DNA of 47,936 nt from contig NZ_JAPZSU010000031.1 in the NCBI RefSeq assembly GCF_027531905.1, forward strand, positions 1-47,936, in the 5' to 3' direction. The position numbers and the translations under genes are program-made. Each line of letters starts with the position of its first letter. Positions within the stretch are counted from its first letter, which is position 1. A model generated the notes under the pieces. It ran no database searches. It saw only the letters and a list, made by a program, of their open reading frames with translations, and was not told where the DNA came from. The stretch comes from Flavobacterium sp. Lineage in GTDB: Bacteria > Bacteroidota > Bacteroidia > Flavobacteriales > Flavobacteriaceae. Positions 25,795 through 34,625 of this stretch are shown piece after piece.

Positions 25795-28608
25795 ATGAAA
25801 ACAAAGTTACTGTTGCTGTTTTTTTTTACTTTTCTAATCTCTCATGCCCAAAAAGGGGTAATCTCGGGGAAAGTATTAGACGCTGATGATCAATTACCAC
25901 TTCCTGGGGCTTTGATCCAAATAGAAGGATTCAATAAATATGCTGTATCAGATTATACAGGGAATTATGAGTTTTTAAATTTAAATGCAGGAAAATATGT
26001 TCTGCATGTAAAATATATGGGATATGCGCTGAAAACTTTGGATGTAGAAGTAGAAGGAGGTAAAAACGTGAGTGTTACGTTTAATTTAAAAGCCACTGGT
26101 ACAGAATTAAATGAAGTAGTAGTTGGGGATCGATTAAAAGGGCAATCCAAAGCATTGAACAAGCAAAAAACCAATCAAAATATTACCAATGTGATTTCTT
26201 CAGATCAAGTAGGTCGTTTCCCAGATGCCAATGTTGGAGATGCTTTAAAAAGAGTACCAGGTATTACGATGCAAAATGACCAAGGTGAAGCCCGAAACAT
26301 AATCATTAGAGGATTGGCTCCTTCTTTAAACTCAGTTACGTTGAATGGAGATCGAATTCCTTCTGCCGAAGGTGACAATCGTAATGTACAAATGGATTTA
26401 ATTCCTGCAGATATGATTTCGACCATCGAAGTCAATAAAACGCTTACCTCGGATATGGATGCTGATGCGATTGGAGGTTCGGTTAACTTAATTACTCGTG
26501 CCACACCAAATGGACCTAGAGTATCTGCGACACTTGCAGGTGGATATAGTCCAATACGAGAAAAGGGCAATTACACTGCTGGTCTTATTTTAGGGAATCG
26601 TTTTGTAGATAAAAAATTAGGTGTGGTTTTAAGTGCCTCATATAACAATAATAATTTTGGTTCTGATAATGTTGAAGGCGTTTGGGTGAAAGGAAAAAAA
26701 GACCAAGTTTATATGGAAGAATATGATGTTAGAAAATATGATGTGCAACGTATTCGAAACTCCTTTTCGTTAGCTACGGATTATAAGTTTAACGAAAATA
26801 ATTCAATATACGTTAATGCGATGTATAACTTCAGAGATGATTTTGAAAATCGTTACCGTACCAGATTCCGTGGAATTAAACCAACGTATGATGCTAATGA
26901 TAACATCATTGGTTACAAAGGTGATGTACGAAGACAAACAAAAGGTGGAATTCAAGATAACAAAAACGCACGTTTAGAACGACAAATTGTTCAAAATTAT
27001 GCCATTGGAGGAGAACATCTTTTAAGCGCTAATTTAGATATGGATTGGGCTATTAATTATGCAAAGGCTAGTGAGGACAGACCAGGTGAACGTTACGTAG
27101 AATATCAAAATACCAAATTAGACATTAATCAAGATTTAGTGGATACTAGATTTCCATTACTTTCATCTCTTGGAGCTAATGCAACAGAAAATTTCAAGTT
27201 CAGAACGCTTTCAGAAAACGATAATTACACAGAAGAATCTGAATTTGGAGCAAAATTAAATTTCAGATTACCCTTATCAGTGATTGAAGATCAAAAAGGA
27301 CGTATTCGATTTGGTGTTAGAGCAAGAATTAAAGACAAAAATAGAGAGAATACGTTTTTCGAATATACGCCAATTACTGCACTTGGGAACCTAAATGTAA
27401 TTTCATCTAGTTCTTACGATGGTGAAAATTTCCAAGCGGGTTCAAAATATGTTCCAGGAACTTTTGTGAGTAATTCCTTCTTAGGAGCTTTAGATTTGAA
27501 CAATTCCGTATTGTTTACTAAAAAAGATATCCCTTCTGAATATTTGGCTTTAAATTATAAAGCTAAAGAAAATATCTATGCTGGTTACATTCGTTGGGAT
27601 CAGGATTTTACTTCCAATTTATCTATGATTGCAGGATTACGTGTTGAAAACACCGCTATTGACTATACCGCAAATTATGTAGAAGATGAAGAGAAAAAGC
27701 TTAAAGAAATCAATAACACGAATTCTTATACCAATATATTGCCTAGTGTAGCGTTTAAATATAATGGCAAAAATGATTGGGTGTATAGAACAGCCTTTAC
27801 TACTTCTTTAGCGAGACCTAATTATTATGATTTATCACCATTTATAAGTGTTGTTCCAGCTGATGATTCAGAAATTCTTGCGGGTAATCCTAACTTAAAA
27901 GCTACGTATGCTTACAATTTTGACCTAATGGTCGAAAAATATTATAAAAACGTAGGGTTATTGTCAGGTGGCGTTTTTTATAAAAACTTAAATAACTTTA
28001 TTTATACTTATAGAAATAATCAATATACAAATGCTGATTTTACTGCCGATTTCCCAGGACAACCTAATCCAATTCCTGCTATTAATCCTGGAAATTGGGG
28101 ATTAACACAACAAAGAAATGGCGAAAACGTAAATGTTTATGGATTTGAAATTGCGATACAAAGGCAATTGGATTTCATTCCGGGGAAATTCTTTAAAGGC
28201 TTAGGTGTTTATTTGAATTATACTTTTACAGCTTCTGATGCTAAAGGAATTACGAATTCAAGTGGAGATGAACGAAAAAATGTAAGTTTGCCGGGAACTG
28301 CTCCTCATATGTTTAATGGTTCTTTGTCATGGGAAAATAAAAGATTTTCTGCACGTGTTTCGCTTAATTATGCTGCGGATTATTTAGATGAATTAGGTGC
28401 CAATGAATTTGAAGACCGATACTATGATAAACAATTATTTGTAGATGCAAATGCATCTTATAAAATAACCAAACGCTTAAGAATATTTGCAGAAGCAAAT
28501 AACCTAACGAATCAGCCTTTACGCTATTACCAAGGTATAGCTTCTCGCACAATGCAAATGGAATACTATCAAGCTAGATATAATTTTGGTTTGAAGTTTG
28601 ATTTGTAA
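25795..28608 (+). CDS. TonB-dependent outer-membrane receptor
   Basis: The 937-residue protein has a signal peptide (MKTKLLLLFFFTFLISHAQ), a carboxypeptidase-regulatory-like beta-sandwich (about 20-105, SGKVLDADDQLPLPGALI), a plug domain (about 125-235, NVGDALKRVPGITMQNDQGEARNI, then IRGL), and a C-terminal 22-strand barrel ending FGLKFDL. It should import a ligand through the outer membrane using TonB energy. The genes that follow encode a secreted phosphoesterase and a lipoprotein phytase, so an organic phosphate such as phytate is the likely cargo; this comes from context, not from the receptor itself. No SusD partner is present. A terminator-like hairpin separates it from the enzymes. Confidence 0.9.
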   Translation: MKTKLLLLFFFTFLISHAQKGVISGKVLDADDQLPLPGALIQIEGFNKYAVSDYTGNYEFLNLNAGKYVLHVKYMGYALKTLDVEVEGGKNVSVTFNLKATGTELNEVVVGDRLKGQSKALNKQKTNQNITNVISSDQVGRFPDANVGDALKRVPGITMQNDQGEARNIIIRGLAPSLNSVTLNGDRIPSAEGDNRNVQMDLIPADMISTIEVNKTLTSDMDADAIGGSVNLITRATPNGPRVSATLAGGYSPIREKGNYTAGLILGNRFVDKKLGVVLSASYNNNNFGSDNVEGVWVKGKKDQVYMEEYDVRKYDVQRIRNSFSLATDYKFNENNSIYVNAMYNFRDDFENRYRTRFRGIKPTYDANDNIIGYKGDVRRQTKGGIQDNKNARLERQIVQNYAIGGEHLLSANLDMDWAINYAKASEDRPGERYVEYQNTKLDINQDLVDTRFPLLSSLGANATENFKFRTLSENDNYTEESEFGAKLNFRLPLSVIEDQKGRIRFGVRARIKDKNRENTFFEYTPITALGNLNVISSSSYDGENFQAGSKYVPGTFVSNSFLGALDLNNSVLFTKKDIPSEYLALNYKAKENIYAGYIRWDQDFTSNLSMIAGLRVENTAIDYTANYVEDEEKKLKEINNTNSYTNILPSVAFKYNGKNDWVYRTAFTTSLARPNYYDLSPFISVVPADDSEILAGNPNLKATYAYNFDLMVEKYYKNVGLLSGGVFYKNLNNFIYTYRNNQYTNADFTADFPGQPNPIPAINPGNWGLTQQRNGENVNVYGFEIAIQRQLDFIPGKFFKGLGVYLNYTFTASDAKGITNSSGDERKNVSLPGTAPHMFNGSLSWENKRFSARVSLNYAADYLDELGANEFEDRYYDKQLFVDANASYKITKRLRIFAEANNLTNQPLRYYQGIASRTMQMEYYQARYNFGLKFDL

Positions 28609-28629
28609 TTGTTGTCTGTTTTTGTTGTG

Positions 28630-28665
28630 AAACAAACAGGATGTATTTCCTGTTTGTTTTTTTAA
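28630..28665 (+). terminator. terminator between receptor and phosphatase genes
   Basis: AAACAAACAGGA (28630-28641) pairs with TCCTGTTTGTTT (28648-28659) and T residues follow to 28663. It lies inside the cluster, 14 bases before the next ATG, so it may reduce rather than stop expression of the two enzymes. Confidence 0.8.
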
Positions 28666-28674
28666 TTTTACTCC

Positions 28675-29664
28675 ATGAAGAATTTATTTATTTGTTTGTT
28701 TGTCGTACAATTACTTTGTGCACAAACTCCTTCCCAAAGAGAACCTTCAGGCTACACAGGAGGTTATTTGTCTCAATTGCAACCATCCGCTAAGAGCTTG
28801 AATTTTTTATTGATGGGAGATTTTGGTCGCTATGGGCAGTTTTACCAAAAGGAAGTAGCTACCCAAATGGGAAAAGCAGCTGCGACTCTCGATTCTAAAT
28901 TTGTGATTACAGTAGGAGATAATTTTTATCCCAATGGTGTTCGCAGTACGCAAGATTATTCTTGGATGGCTTCTTTTGAATCGGTTTATACGGATTACAG
29001 TTTGCAAAACGATTGGTATGTTACTTTGGGGAATCATGATTACAGAGGCAGTTTAAAAGCCCAAATTGATTATTCCAATATAAGTAGACGTTGGCATCTG
29101 CCTTCAACCTATTACAAAAAGATGATTGAATTAGAAGATGGTAATAAACTTTTACTTTTGGTTATGGATACTTCGCCATTTATAGACAGCTATTATAAAA
29201 AAGGGACGGACATGTATGATAATCTCATAGCACAAGATACCACAGCACAAAAGAAATGGCTAATTAAGGAGTTGGAAACGAAAGATGATGCGGTTAAATG
29301 GAAAATAGTCGTAGGGCATCATCCCTTATATAGTGGAGGCAAAAGAAAAGACAGTCAAGAGACAAAAAGTTTTGAAAACAAATTTGCCACTATTTTTGAT
29401 ACTTATAAAGTAGATGCTTATTTCTGTGGTCATGAGCACGATTTGCAAATTATTAAGCCTAAAAATCGTTACACTACTCAGTTTTTGTCGGGTGCCGCTT
29501 GCGAAGTAAGACCTTCTGGAACTCGTGAAGGAACTTTATTTTGGGCTGAAAAAGCGGGTTTTATGACTTTTTCGGTGACCAAAGACCAATTATTGGCACA
29601 AGTGGTCGATGCTGAGGGTAATGTTATTTTTAAAACGAATATTGATAAAAAAAGTAAGAAATGA
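28675..29664 (+). CDS. secreted metallophosphoesterase (purple acid phosphatase-like)
   Basis: A 329-residue protein with signal peptide MKNLFICLFVVQLLCAQ. The metallophosphoesterase motifs are in order: GDFGRYG (about 47), VGDNFYPNGV (about 80), LGNHDYRG (about 117), VVGHHPLYSGG (about 213) and FCGHEHDLQ (about 251). These supply the Asp, Asn and His ligands of a two-metal centre. The layout is that of tartrate-resistant/purple acid phosphatases, which release phosphate from monoesters. It overlaps the phytase gene by four bases (ATGA), so the two are translated together. Likely periplasmic or surface-exposed. Confidence 0.9.
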   Translation: MKNLFICLFVVQLLCAQTPSQREPSGYTGGYLSQLQPSAKSLNFLLMGDFGRYGQFYQKEVATQMGKAAATLDSKFVITVGDNFYPNGVRSTQDYSWMASFESVYTDYSLQNDWYVTLGNHDYRGSLKAQIDYSNISRRWHLPSTYYKKMIELEDGNKLLLLVMDTSPFIDSYYKKGTDMYDNLIAQDTTAQKKWLIKELETKDDAVKWKIVVGHHPLYSGGKRKDSQETKSFENKFATIFDTYKVDAYFCGHEHDLQIIKPKNRYTTQFLSGAACEVRPSGTREGTLFWAEKAGFMTFSVTKDQLLAQVVDAEGNVIFKTNIDKKSKK

Positions 29665-30713
29665 ATAAATATAGTAGTTTGATAATGGTTGCAGCTTTTG
29701 TGACATCTTGCTCGAGTTCATTAGCTCCTTTGCGAAAAGATGGACTAAAACCAACAGTAGTAACCGAAACCGTTTTGCATGATACCGATGATCCAGCCAT
29801 TTGGATTCATCCAACAAACCCAAAAGAAAGTCTTGTTATTGGCACAGACAAAGACACTGATGGTGGTTTATATGTTTTTAATTTACAAGGCAAAATCATA
29901 AAAAAATCAGAAACTATCAAGAGACCTAATAATATGGATATTGCCTACGGTTTACAAATCGATGGTGTACTAACTGACATAGCAGTAACTACAGAGCGCG
30001 AAACGAATAAAATTCGCATTTTTAGCCTGCCCGACTTGAAGCCTTTGGATAACGGTGGTATTCCTGTTTTTGAAGGGGAATTGGAAAGAGACCCAATGGG
30101 AATTGCAATTTATACACGTCCATCAGATAAAGCTGTATTTGCCATTGTAGGTAGAAAATCGGGACCTTCAGGTTCTTATTTATGGCAATATGAATTGAAA
30201 GGAACTTCGAATGCTAAAGTAGAAGCTACTTTGGTACGTAAATTTGGTGCTTACAGCGGGAAAAAGGAAATCGAAGCCATTGCAGTTGATAACGAGTTGG
30301 GAGCAGTTTATTACTGCGACGAGCAATTTGGAATTCGAAAATACAAAGCCGACCCTTCATTAAATGACAATCAAGAGCTAGCATTGTTTGGACAAAAAGA
30401 TTTCAAATCGGATCATGAAGGAATGGCCATATATAAATTTTCTGCTACTACGGGATACATTTTGGTTTCTAATCAACAGGCCAATTCTTTTATGGTGTAT
30501 CCAAGAGAAGGAAGTAATGGTAATCCAAACGGTTATAGATTATTAGCAGAAATACCAACTTCTACCATAGAATGTGATGGTGCCGATGTTACGGCTATTG
30601 ATCTCGGGAAACCTTTCGATAAAGGACTTTTTGTAGCCATGAGCAACGGAAAGACGTTTCATTTTTATGACTGGAAAATCATTCAAGAAGCTATTGATAA
30701 GCATAAAAAATAG
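29661..30713 (+). CDS. beta-propeller phytase lipoprotein
   Basis: The 350-residue product starts with a lipoprotein signal (MNKYSSLIMVAAFVTSC, lipobox Cys at about 17). It carries the beta-propeller phytase signatures: DDPAIWIHPTNPKESLVIGTDKD at about 43-65, RPNNMDIAYGL, VGRKSGPSGSYLWQYEL, EAIAVDNELGAVYYCDE, and DHEGMAIY. This calcium-dependent six-bladed enzyme removes phosphates from phytate. As a lipoprotein it is probably held in the outer membrane near the receptor. Length fits the family. A bidirectional terminator follows the gene. Confidence 0.9.
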   Translation: MNKYSSLIMVAAFVTSCSSSLAPLRKDGLKPTVVTETVLHDTDDPAIWIHPTNPKESLVIGTDKDTDGGLYVFNLQGKIIKKSETIKRPNNMDIAYGLQIDGVLTDIAVTTERETNKIRIFSLPDLKPLDNGGIPVFEGELERDPMGIAIYTRPSDKAVFAIVGRKSGPSGSYLWQYELKGTSNAKVEATLVRKFGAYSGKKEIEAIAVDNELGAVYYCDEQFGIRKYKADPSLNDNQELALFGQKDFKSDHEGMAIYKFSATTGYILVSNQQANSFMVYPREGSNGNPNGYRLLAEIPTSTIECDGADVTAIDLGKPFDKGLFVAMSNGKTFHFYDWKIIQEAIDKHKK

Positions 30714-30731
30714 CCAGCTGAAGTTGACAAT

Positions 30732-30767
30732 AAAAAAAGAGCTGTTCCGCGAAGAACAGCTCTTTTT
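30732..30767. terminator. bidirectional terminator between phytase and pckA
   Basis: AAAAAGAGCTGTTC (30734-30747) and GAACAGCTCTTTTT (30754-30767) form a 14-bp stem with a CGCGAA loop. It serves the convergent phytase and pckA genes. Confidence 0.88.
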
Positions 30768-30803
30768 AGTTTTGGTTAGTTTATATTTTGGTTTTGGTAA
30801 TTT

Positions 30804-32405
30804 TTATGCTTTTGGAGCACCAGCTAGAATTTCTTCGTTGGCAAATTCTTCAAATTTCTCGAAGTTCGCTTTGAATTTTTGTGCTAGTTCTACCGCTTTT
30901 ACGTCATATAGCGCTTTGTCTTCCCAAGTATTTCTTGGATTTAAGATTTCGGCTGGAACATTTGGACATTCTTGTGGAATGGCAATTCCAAATACGTCGT
31001 GATTTACAAATGGAACCGCATCCAATTCACCATTCAATGCAGCAGTAATCATAGCACGAGTGTATTTTAATTTCATTCGGCTTCCTGTTCCATAAGCACC
31101 ACCTGTCCATCCTGTGTTGATCAACCATACAGTAACATTAGCGTCTTTCATTTTTTTGCTTAACATTTCGGCATATTTTGTAGGATGCAATGGCATAAAT
31201 GGTGCACCAAAACAAGCTGAAAAATTAGGTTGTGGTTCTGTTACTCCAGCTTCTGTTCCTGCTACTTTTGCAGTATAACCAGATATAAAGTGGTAAGCCG
31301 CTTGACCTGGAGTAAGTTTTGATATTGGAGGAATAATTCCAAAAGAATCAGCCGTTAAAAAGAAAATATTCTTTGGATTTTTACCAATAGACCCTGGTTG
31401 AATATTGTCGATATGTGTAATTGGGTAGCTTACTCGAGTGTTTTGTGTAATAGAAACATCATCAAAATCTACTTCGTTGCTTCCTGCTTTAAAGACAACA
31501 TTCTCTAAAATAGCCCCTCTAGTGATGGCTCTAAAGATATCTGGTTCATTTTCTTCTGATAAATTGATTACTTTGGCATAACAACCTCCTTCAAAGTTGA
31601 AAACAGTGTTTTCGTTTGTCCAACCGTGTTCATCATCCCCAATTAGTTTTCTTTCTGGATCGGCAGATAGGGTTGTTTTTCCTGTTCCTGATAGACCAAA
31701 GAAGATAGCAGTATCTCCATTTTTACCCACATTGGCACTACAGTGCATTGGTAACGTATTTTTGTAAACAGGCAAGATAAAGTTCAATGCAGAGAAAATT
31801 CCTTTTTTCATTTCACCTGTATACCCTGTACCACCGATAAGTGCAATTTTTTTAGTAAAATCTAAAATAGCAAAATTGCTCTGACGTGTTCCATCAACTG
31901 CTGGATCTGCTTCAAAACTTGGAGCACAAACCACCGTCCATTCTGGAGTGAAATTTTCTAATTCTTGTTCAGTTGGTCGTAAAAACATATTGTAGCAAAA
32001 TAAGTTTGCCCAAGGTGTTTCGGTTACTACACGAACATTCAATTTGTAATTAGCATCGGCACAAACATAAGCATCTCTTACAAAAACTTCTTTGTTAGAT
32101 AAGTGAGCCGTTACTTTTTTGTATAAAGCATCAAAAGCAGCTGGCTCGAAAGGGATATTTACTTTTCCCCACCATATTTTGTCTTCGGTGATACTGTCTT
32201 TTACAATAAAACGATCTTGAGGCGAGCGACCTGTAAATGTCCCTGTATTAATGGCTAAAGCTCCTGTGGAGTTTTCCATTCCTTGACCCGAAGCAATAGT
32301 TAAATCGTGTAATTCATCTGGAGTTAATTGATACTGAATTTTGGCATTCTCAATTCCTAATTTTTCTAACGAAATCGTTTTCGTAAAAAGAGTGTTAGTG
32401 TCCAT
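30804..32405 (-). CDS. pckA: phosphoenolpyruvate carboxykinase (ATP)
   Basis: The 533-residue enzyme (start at 32405, MDTNTLFTKTISLEKLGI; an upstream ATG at 32435 adds ten unlikely residues) carries the ATP-type PEPCK motifs: the P-loop GLSGTGKTTLS at about 237-247, LIGDDEHGW just after, and the substrate/metal region with IGGTGYTGEMKKGIFS at about 205-220. It converts oxaloacetate and ATP to PEP, CO2 and ADP in gluconeogenesis. It lies 71 bases downstream of the DUF423 gene on the same strand and may share its transcript. Length fits the family. Confidence 0.95.
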   Translation of the reverse strand: MDTNTLFTKTISLEKLGIENAKIQYQLTPDELHDLTIASGQGMENSTGALAINTGTFTGRSPQDRFIVKDSITEDKIWWGKVNIPFEPAAFDALYKKVTAHLSNKEVFVRDAYVCADANYKLNVRVVTETPWANLFCYNMFLRPTEQELENFTPEWTVVCAPSFEADPAVDGTRQSNFAILDFTKKIALIGGTGYTGEMKKGIFSALNFILPVYKNTLPMHCSANVGKNGDTAIFFGLSGTGKTTLSADPERKLIGDDEHGWTNENTVFNFEGGCYAKVINLSEENEPDIFRAITRGAILENVVFKAGSNEVDFDDVSITQNTRVSYPITHIDNIQPGSIGKNPKNIFFLTADSFGIIPPISKLTPGQAAYHFISGYTAKVAGTEAGVTEPQPNFSACFGAPFMPLHPTKYAEMLSKKMKDANVTVWLINTGWTGGAYGTGSRMKLKYTRAMITAALNGELDAVPFVNHDVFGIAIPQECPNVPAEILNPRNTWEDKALYDVKAVELAQKFKANFEKFEEFANEEILAGAPKA

Positions 32406-32476
32406 AAAATTGTATTTGGTTTTTATTTGTTTCAATGTAAAAGTGTATTTTTATTATGGTGCAGCTATTTATGGTA

Positions 32477-32872
32477 TCATTTTTCCTTTTTATTCTTTTT
32501 TAAAAAGTCAAATAATAAAACAACCCAAGCTGAAATAAGAAGTACTCCTCCGATAGGAGTAATGAAGCCGATTTTCTTAAAATCAAAGGATGTTAAAGAA
32601 TTAGTAGCTAAAAAATAGATGGAGCCTGAAAATAAAAAGACTCCAGAAACCGTAAGATAATAAATGATTTTTTGTGATTTTTCAGACAGGGAAGTACTTA
32701 AGCCAATGAATAAGAGGAACAATGCATGGTACATTTGATAGCGTACCCCCGTTTCGAAGGTAACGAGTTCTTCTGTTGAAAGTACTTTTTTTAAGGCGTG
32801 CGCACCAAAGGCTCCTAAAATGATAGCTATCATTCCTAAAAGGGTAGCAGTCGAAATTACTTTTTTGCTCAT
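32477..32872 (-). CDS. DUF423 membrane protein
   Basis: A 131-residue protein with four membrane helices. The N-terminus has IAIILGAFGAHALK and then FETGVRYQMYHALFLLFIG, both characteristic of DUF423 (YgdD-like). Later helices include GVFLFSGSIYFLA and TPIGGVLLISAWVVLLF. No biochemical role is known. A TACTTTTG -7 box lies at 32895-32902. It is upstream of pckA on the same strand, but a functional link is not evident. Confidence 0.88.
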   Translation of the reverse strand: MSKKVISTATLLGMIAIILGAFGAHALKKVLSTEELVTFETGVRYQMYHALFLLFIGLSTSLSEKSQKIIYYLTVSGVFLFSGSIYFLATNSLTSFDFKKIGFITPIGGVLLISAWVVLLFDFLKKNKKEK

Positions 32873-32894
32873 AGTTCCTATTTAGAATCTACTG

Positions 32895-32902
32895 CAAAAG
32901 TA
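32895..32902 (-). promoter_or_regulatory. -7 box TACTTTTG for the DUF423 gene
   Basis: The minus strand reads TACTTTTG, 23 bases before the start at 32872, with a TTTG about 16 bases further upstream (32922-32919). The spacing is a little short. Confidence 0.45.
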
Positions 32903-32972
32903 TTTATTACATTTCAAACAAAAAGGGTTATTTCTGTTTTATTTTTAAATTTTGATGTTTTAACATAATCTG

Positions 32973-33004
32973 TTTGTTATAAATACAACAAAATAGTATG
33001 TTTG
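32973..33004 (+). promoter_or_regulatory. Bacteroidota promoter TTTG-N20-TATGTTTG
   Basis: TTTG at 32973-32976 and TATGTTTG at 32997-33004 are 20 bases apart, a textbook fit. The -7 element overlaps the in-frame ATG at 32998, which rules that codon out and supports the start at 33025. Confidence 0.7.
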
Positions 33005-33024
33005 TGTTAAATAATTATGTTTTT

Positions 33025-34395
33025 ATGAGAACAATACTCATTATTGGAGCTGGAAGATCTGCTTCATCGTTGATACAATATTTACTGGCGAAGTCAGAAA
33101 AAGAGCAATTGCATCTCATTATTGGGGATTTATCATTTGAATTGGCTCATAAAAAGACCAATAATCATCCTAATGCAACCCCAATTGCTTTAGATATATT
33201 TAATACACAACAACGACAAGAAGCCATTCAAAAAGCCTCAATCGTTATTTCAATGTTGCCAGCGCATTTGCACATCGAAATAGCGAAAGATTGTGTTTTG
33301 TTCCGAAAGCATATGGTTACGGCTTCTTACATCAGTGAAGCGATGCAAGCTTTGGATGCAGAAGCCAAAGCCAAAGGACTCATTTTTATGAATGAAATCG
33401 GTTTGGATCCTGGAATCGATCATATGAGTGCGATGAAAGTTATTGATGAGATCAAAGAGAAAGGTGGAAAAATGCTAATGTTCGAATCCTTTTGTGGTGG
33501 ATTAGTCGCTCCAGAATCAGATAACAATATTTGGAATTACAAATTTACATGGGCACCAAGAAATGTGGTGTTAGCAGGTCAAGGTGGCGCAGCCAAATTC
33601 ATTCAAGAAGGCGCTTACAAATACATACCGTATTGCAATTTATTTCGCAGAACCGAGTTTTTAGAAGTCGAAGGCTACGGCAGATTCGAAGCCTATTCTA
33701 ATCGTGATTCTTTAAAATACCGTTCGGTTTATGGCTTAGATGATGTGCTTACCTTATATAGAGGTACTATTCGCAGAGTAGGATTCTCTAAAGCTTGGAA
33801 TATGTTTGTGCAATTAGGAATGACCGATGATAGTTATATAATGGAAGGCTCCGAAGCAATGACCTATCGACAGTTTGTGAATTCCTTTTTGCCTTATCAC
33901 CCTACTGATTCGGTTGAACTAAAGATGCGACACATTCTCAAAATAGACCAAGACGATATTATGTGGGATAAACTAGTGGAGTTGGATTTATTCAGCCGTA
34001 GTAAGAAGGTTGGTTTAAAAAATGCGACACCCGCTCAAATTTTAGAAAAAATCCTTTCCGATAGTTGGACCTTACAACCAGAGGATAAAGATATGATTGT
34101 GATGTACCACAAATTTGGTTACGAATTAAACGGGATAACTTCTCAAATCGATTCCAAAATGGTATGTATTGGCGATGACCAAATGTACACGGCTATGGCA
34201 AAAACAGTTGGGCTTCCCGTTGCAATGGCTGCATTGTTAATTTTAAATGGTAAAATACAAACTAGCGGGGTTCAACTTCCTATTCATAAAGAAGTTTACG
34301 AACCCATCCTGAAAGAATTAGAATCATACGGCGTTGTTTTTTATGAACAAGCCATGCCATATATGGGCTACAATCCAGATAAAGTATTCAATTAG
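33025..34395 (+). CDS. saccharopine dehydrogenase family protein
   Basis: A 456-residue protein with an N-terminal Rossmann nucleotide-binding site (RTILIIGAGRSASSLIQYL) and the saccharopine dehydrogenase C-terminal domain, with GLDPGIDHMSAMKVIDEI at about 130-147 and FESFCGGLVAPESDNNIWNYKFTWAP at about 155-180. Family members act on saccharopine in lysine metabolism, though many bacterial ones lack proof. The start at 33025 is set by the promoter, whose -7 box overlaps the ATG at 32998. No lysine-pathway gene is adjacent. A strong terminator follows. Confidence 0.87.
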   Translation: MRTILIIGAGRSASSLIQYLLAKSEKEQLHLIIGDLSFELAHKKTNNHPNATPIALDIFNTQQRQEAIQKASIVISMLPAHLHIEIAKDCVLFRKHMVTASYISEAMQALDAEAKAKGLIFMNEIGLDPGIDHMSAMKVIDEIKEKGGKMLMFESFCGGLVAPESDNNIWNYKFTWAPRNVVLAGQGGAAKFIQEGAYKYIPYCNLFRRTEFLEVEGYGRFEAYSNRDSLKYRSVYGLDDVLTLYRGTIRRVGFSKAWNMFVQLGMTDDSYIMEGSEAMTYRQFVNSFLPYHPTDSVELKMRHILKIDQDDIMWDKLVELDLFSRSKKVGLKNATPAQILEKILSDSWTLQPEDKDMIVMYHKFGYELNGITSQIDSKMVCIGDDQMYTAMAKTVGLPVAMAALLILNGKIQTSGVQLPIHKEVYEPILKELESYGVVFYEQAMPYMGYNPDKVFN

Positions 34396-34434
34396 TTTTC
34401 TTTTTAATTTTAATTTTTTTTGAGTTTATTTGTT

Positions 34435-34477
34435 AACCGCTTCTCTAAACTTGTACTTGAAGAGAAGCGGTTTTTTT
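34435..34477 (+). terminator. rho-independent terminator after the saccharopine dehydrogenase-like gene
   Basis: AACCGCTTCTCT (34435-34446) and AGAGAAGCGGTT (34461-34472) form a 12-bp stem, followed by five more T. Confidence 0.9.
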
Positions 34478-34520
34478 ATGTAGTAGCAGCAGCATTAGGC
34501 TTTTTTGGAAGCATCGTCCC

Positions 34521-34578
34521 GTGATACGCTATATCTTTTCCTTTTTAAAGAAAAAAGGAAAAGGATGCCGCTTCTCCC
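34521..34578 (+). repeat. intergenic repeat element, copy 1
   Basis: CGCTATATCTTTT (34527-34539), a central A/T hairpin (CCTTTTT...AAAAAAGG), then AAAGGATGCCGCTTCT (34560-34575). The same end sequences with a different central hairpin occur reversed at 37285-37343, on the other side of the three-gene BlaI/M56 operon. I recall similar elements downstream of Flavobacterium genes. Confidence 0.7.
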
Positions 34579-34625
34579 GGGGCTAAGAGGAAGCATTGTT
34601 TTTTTTTTAGGTTTAGAATTTAAAA

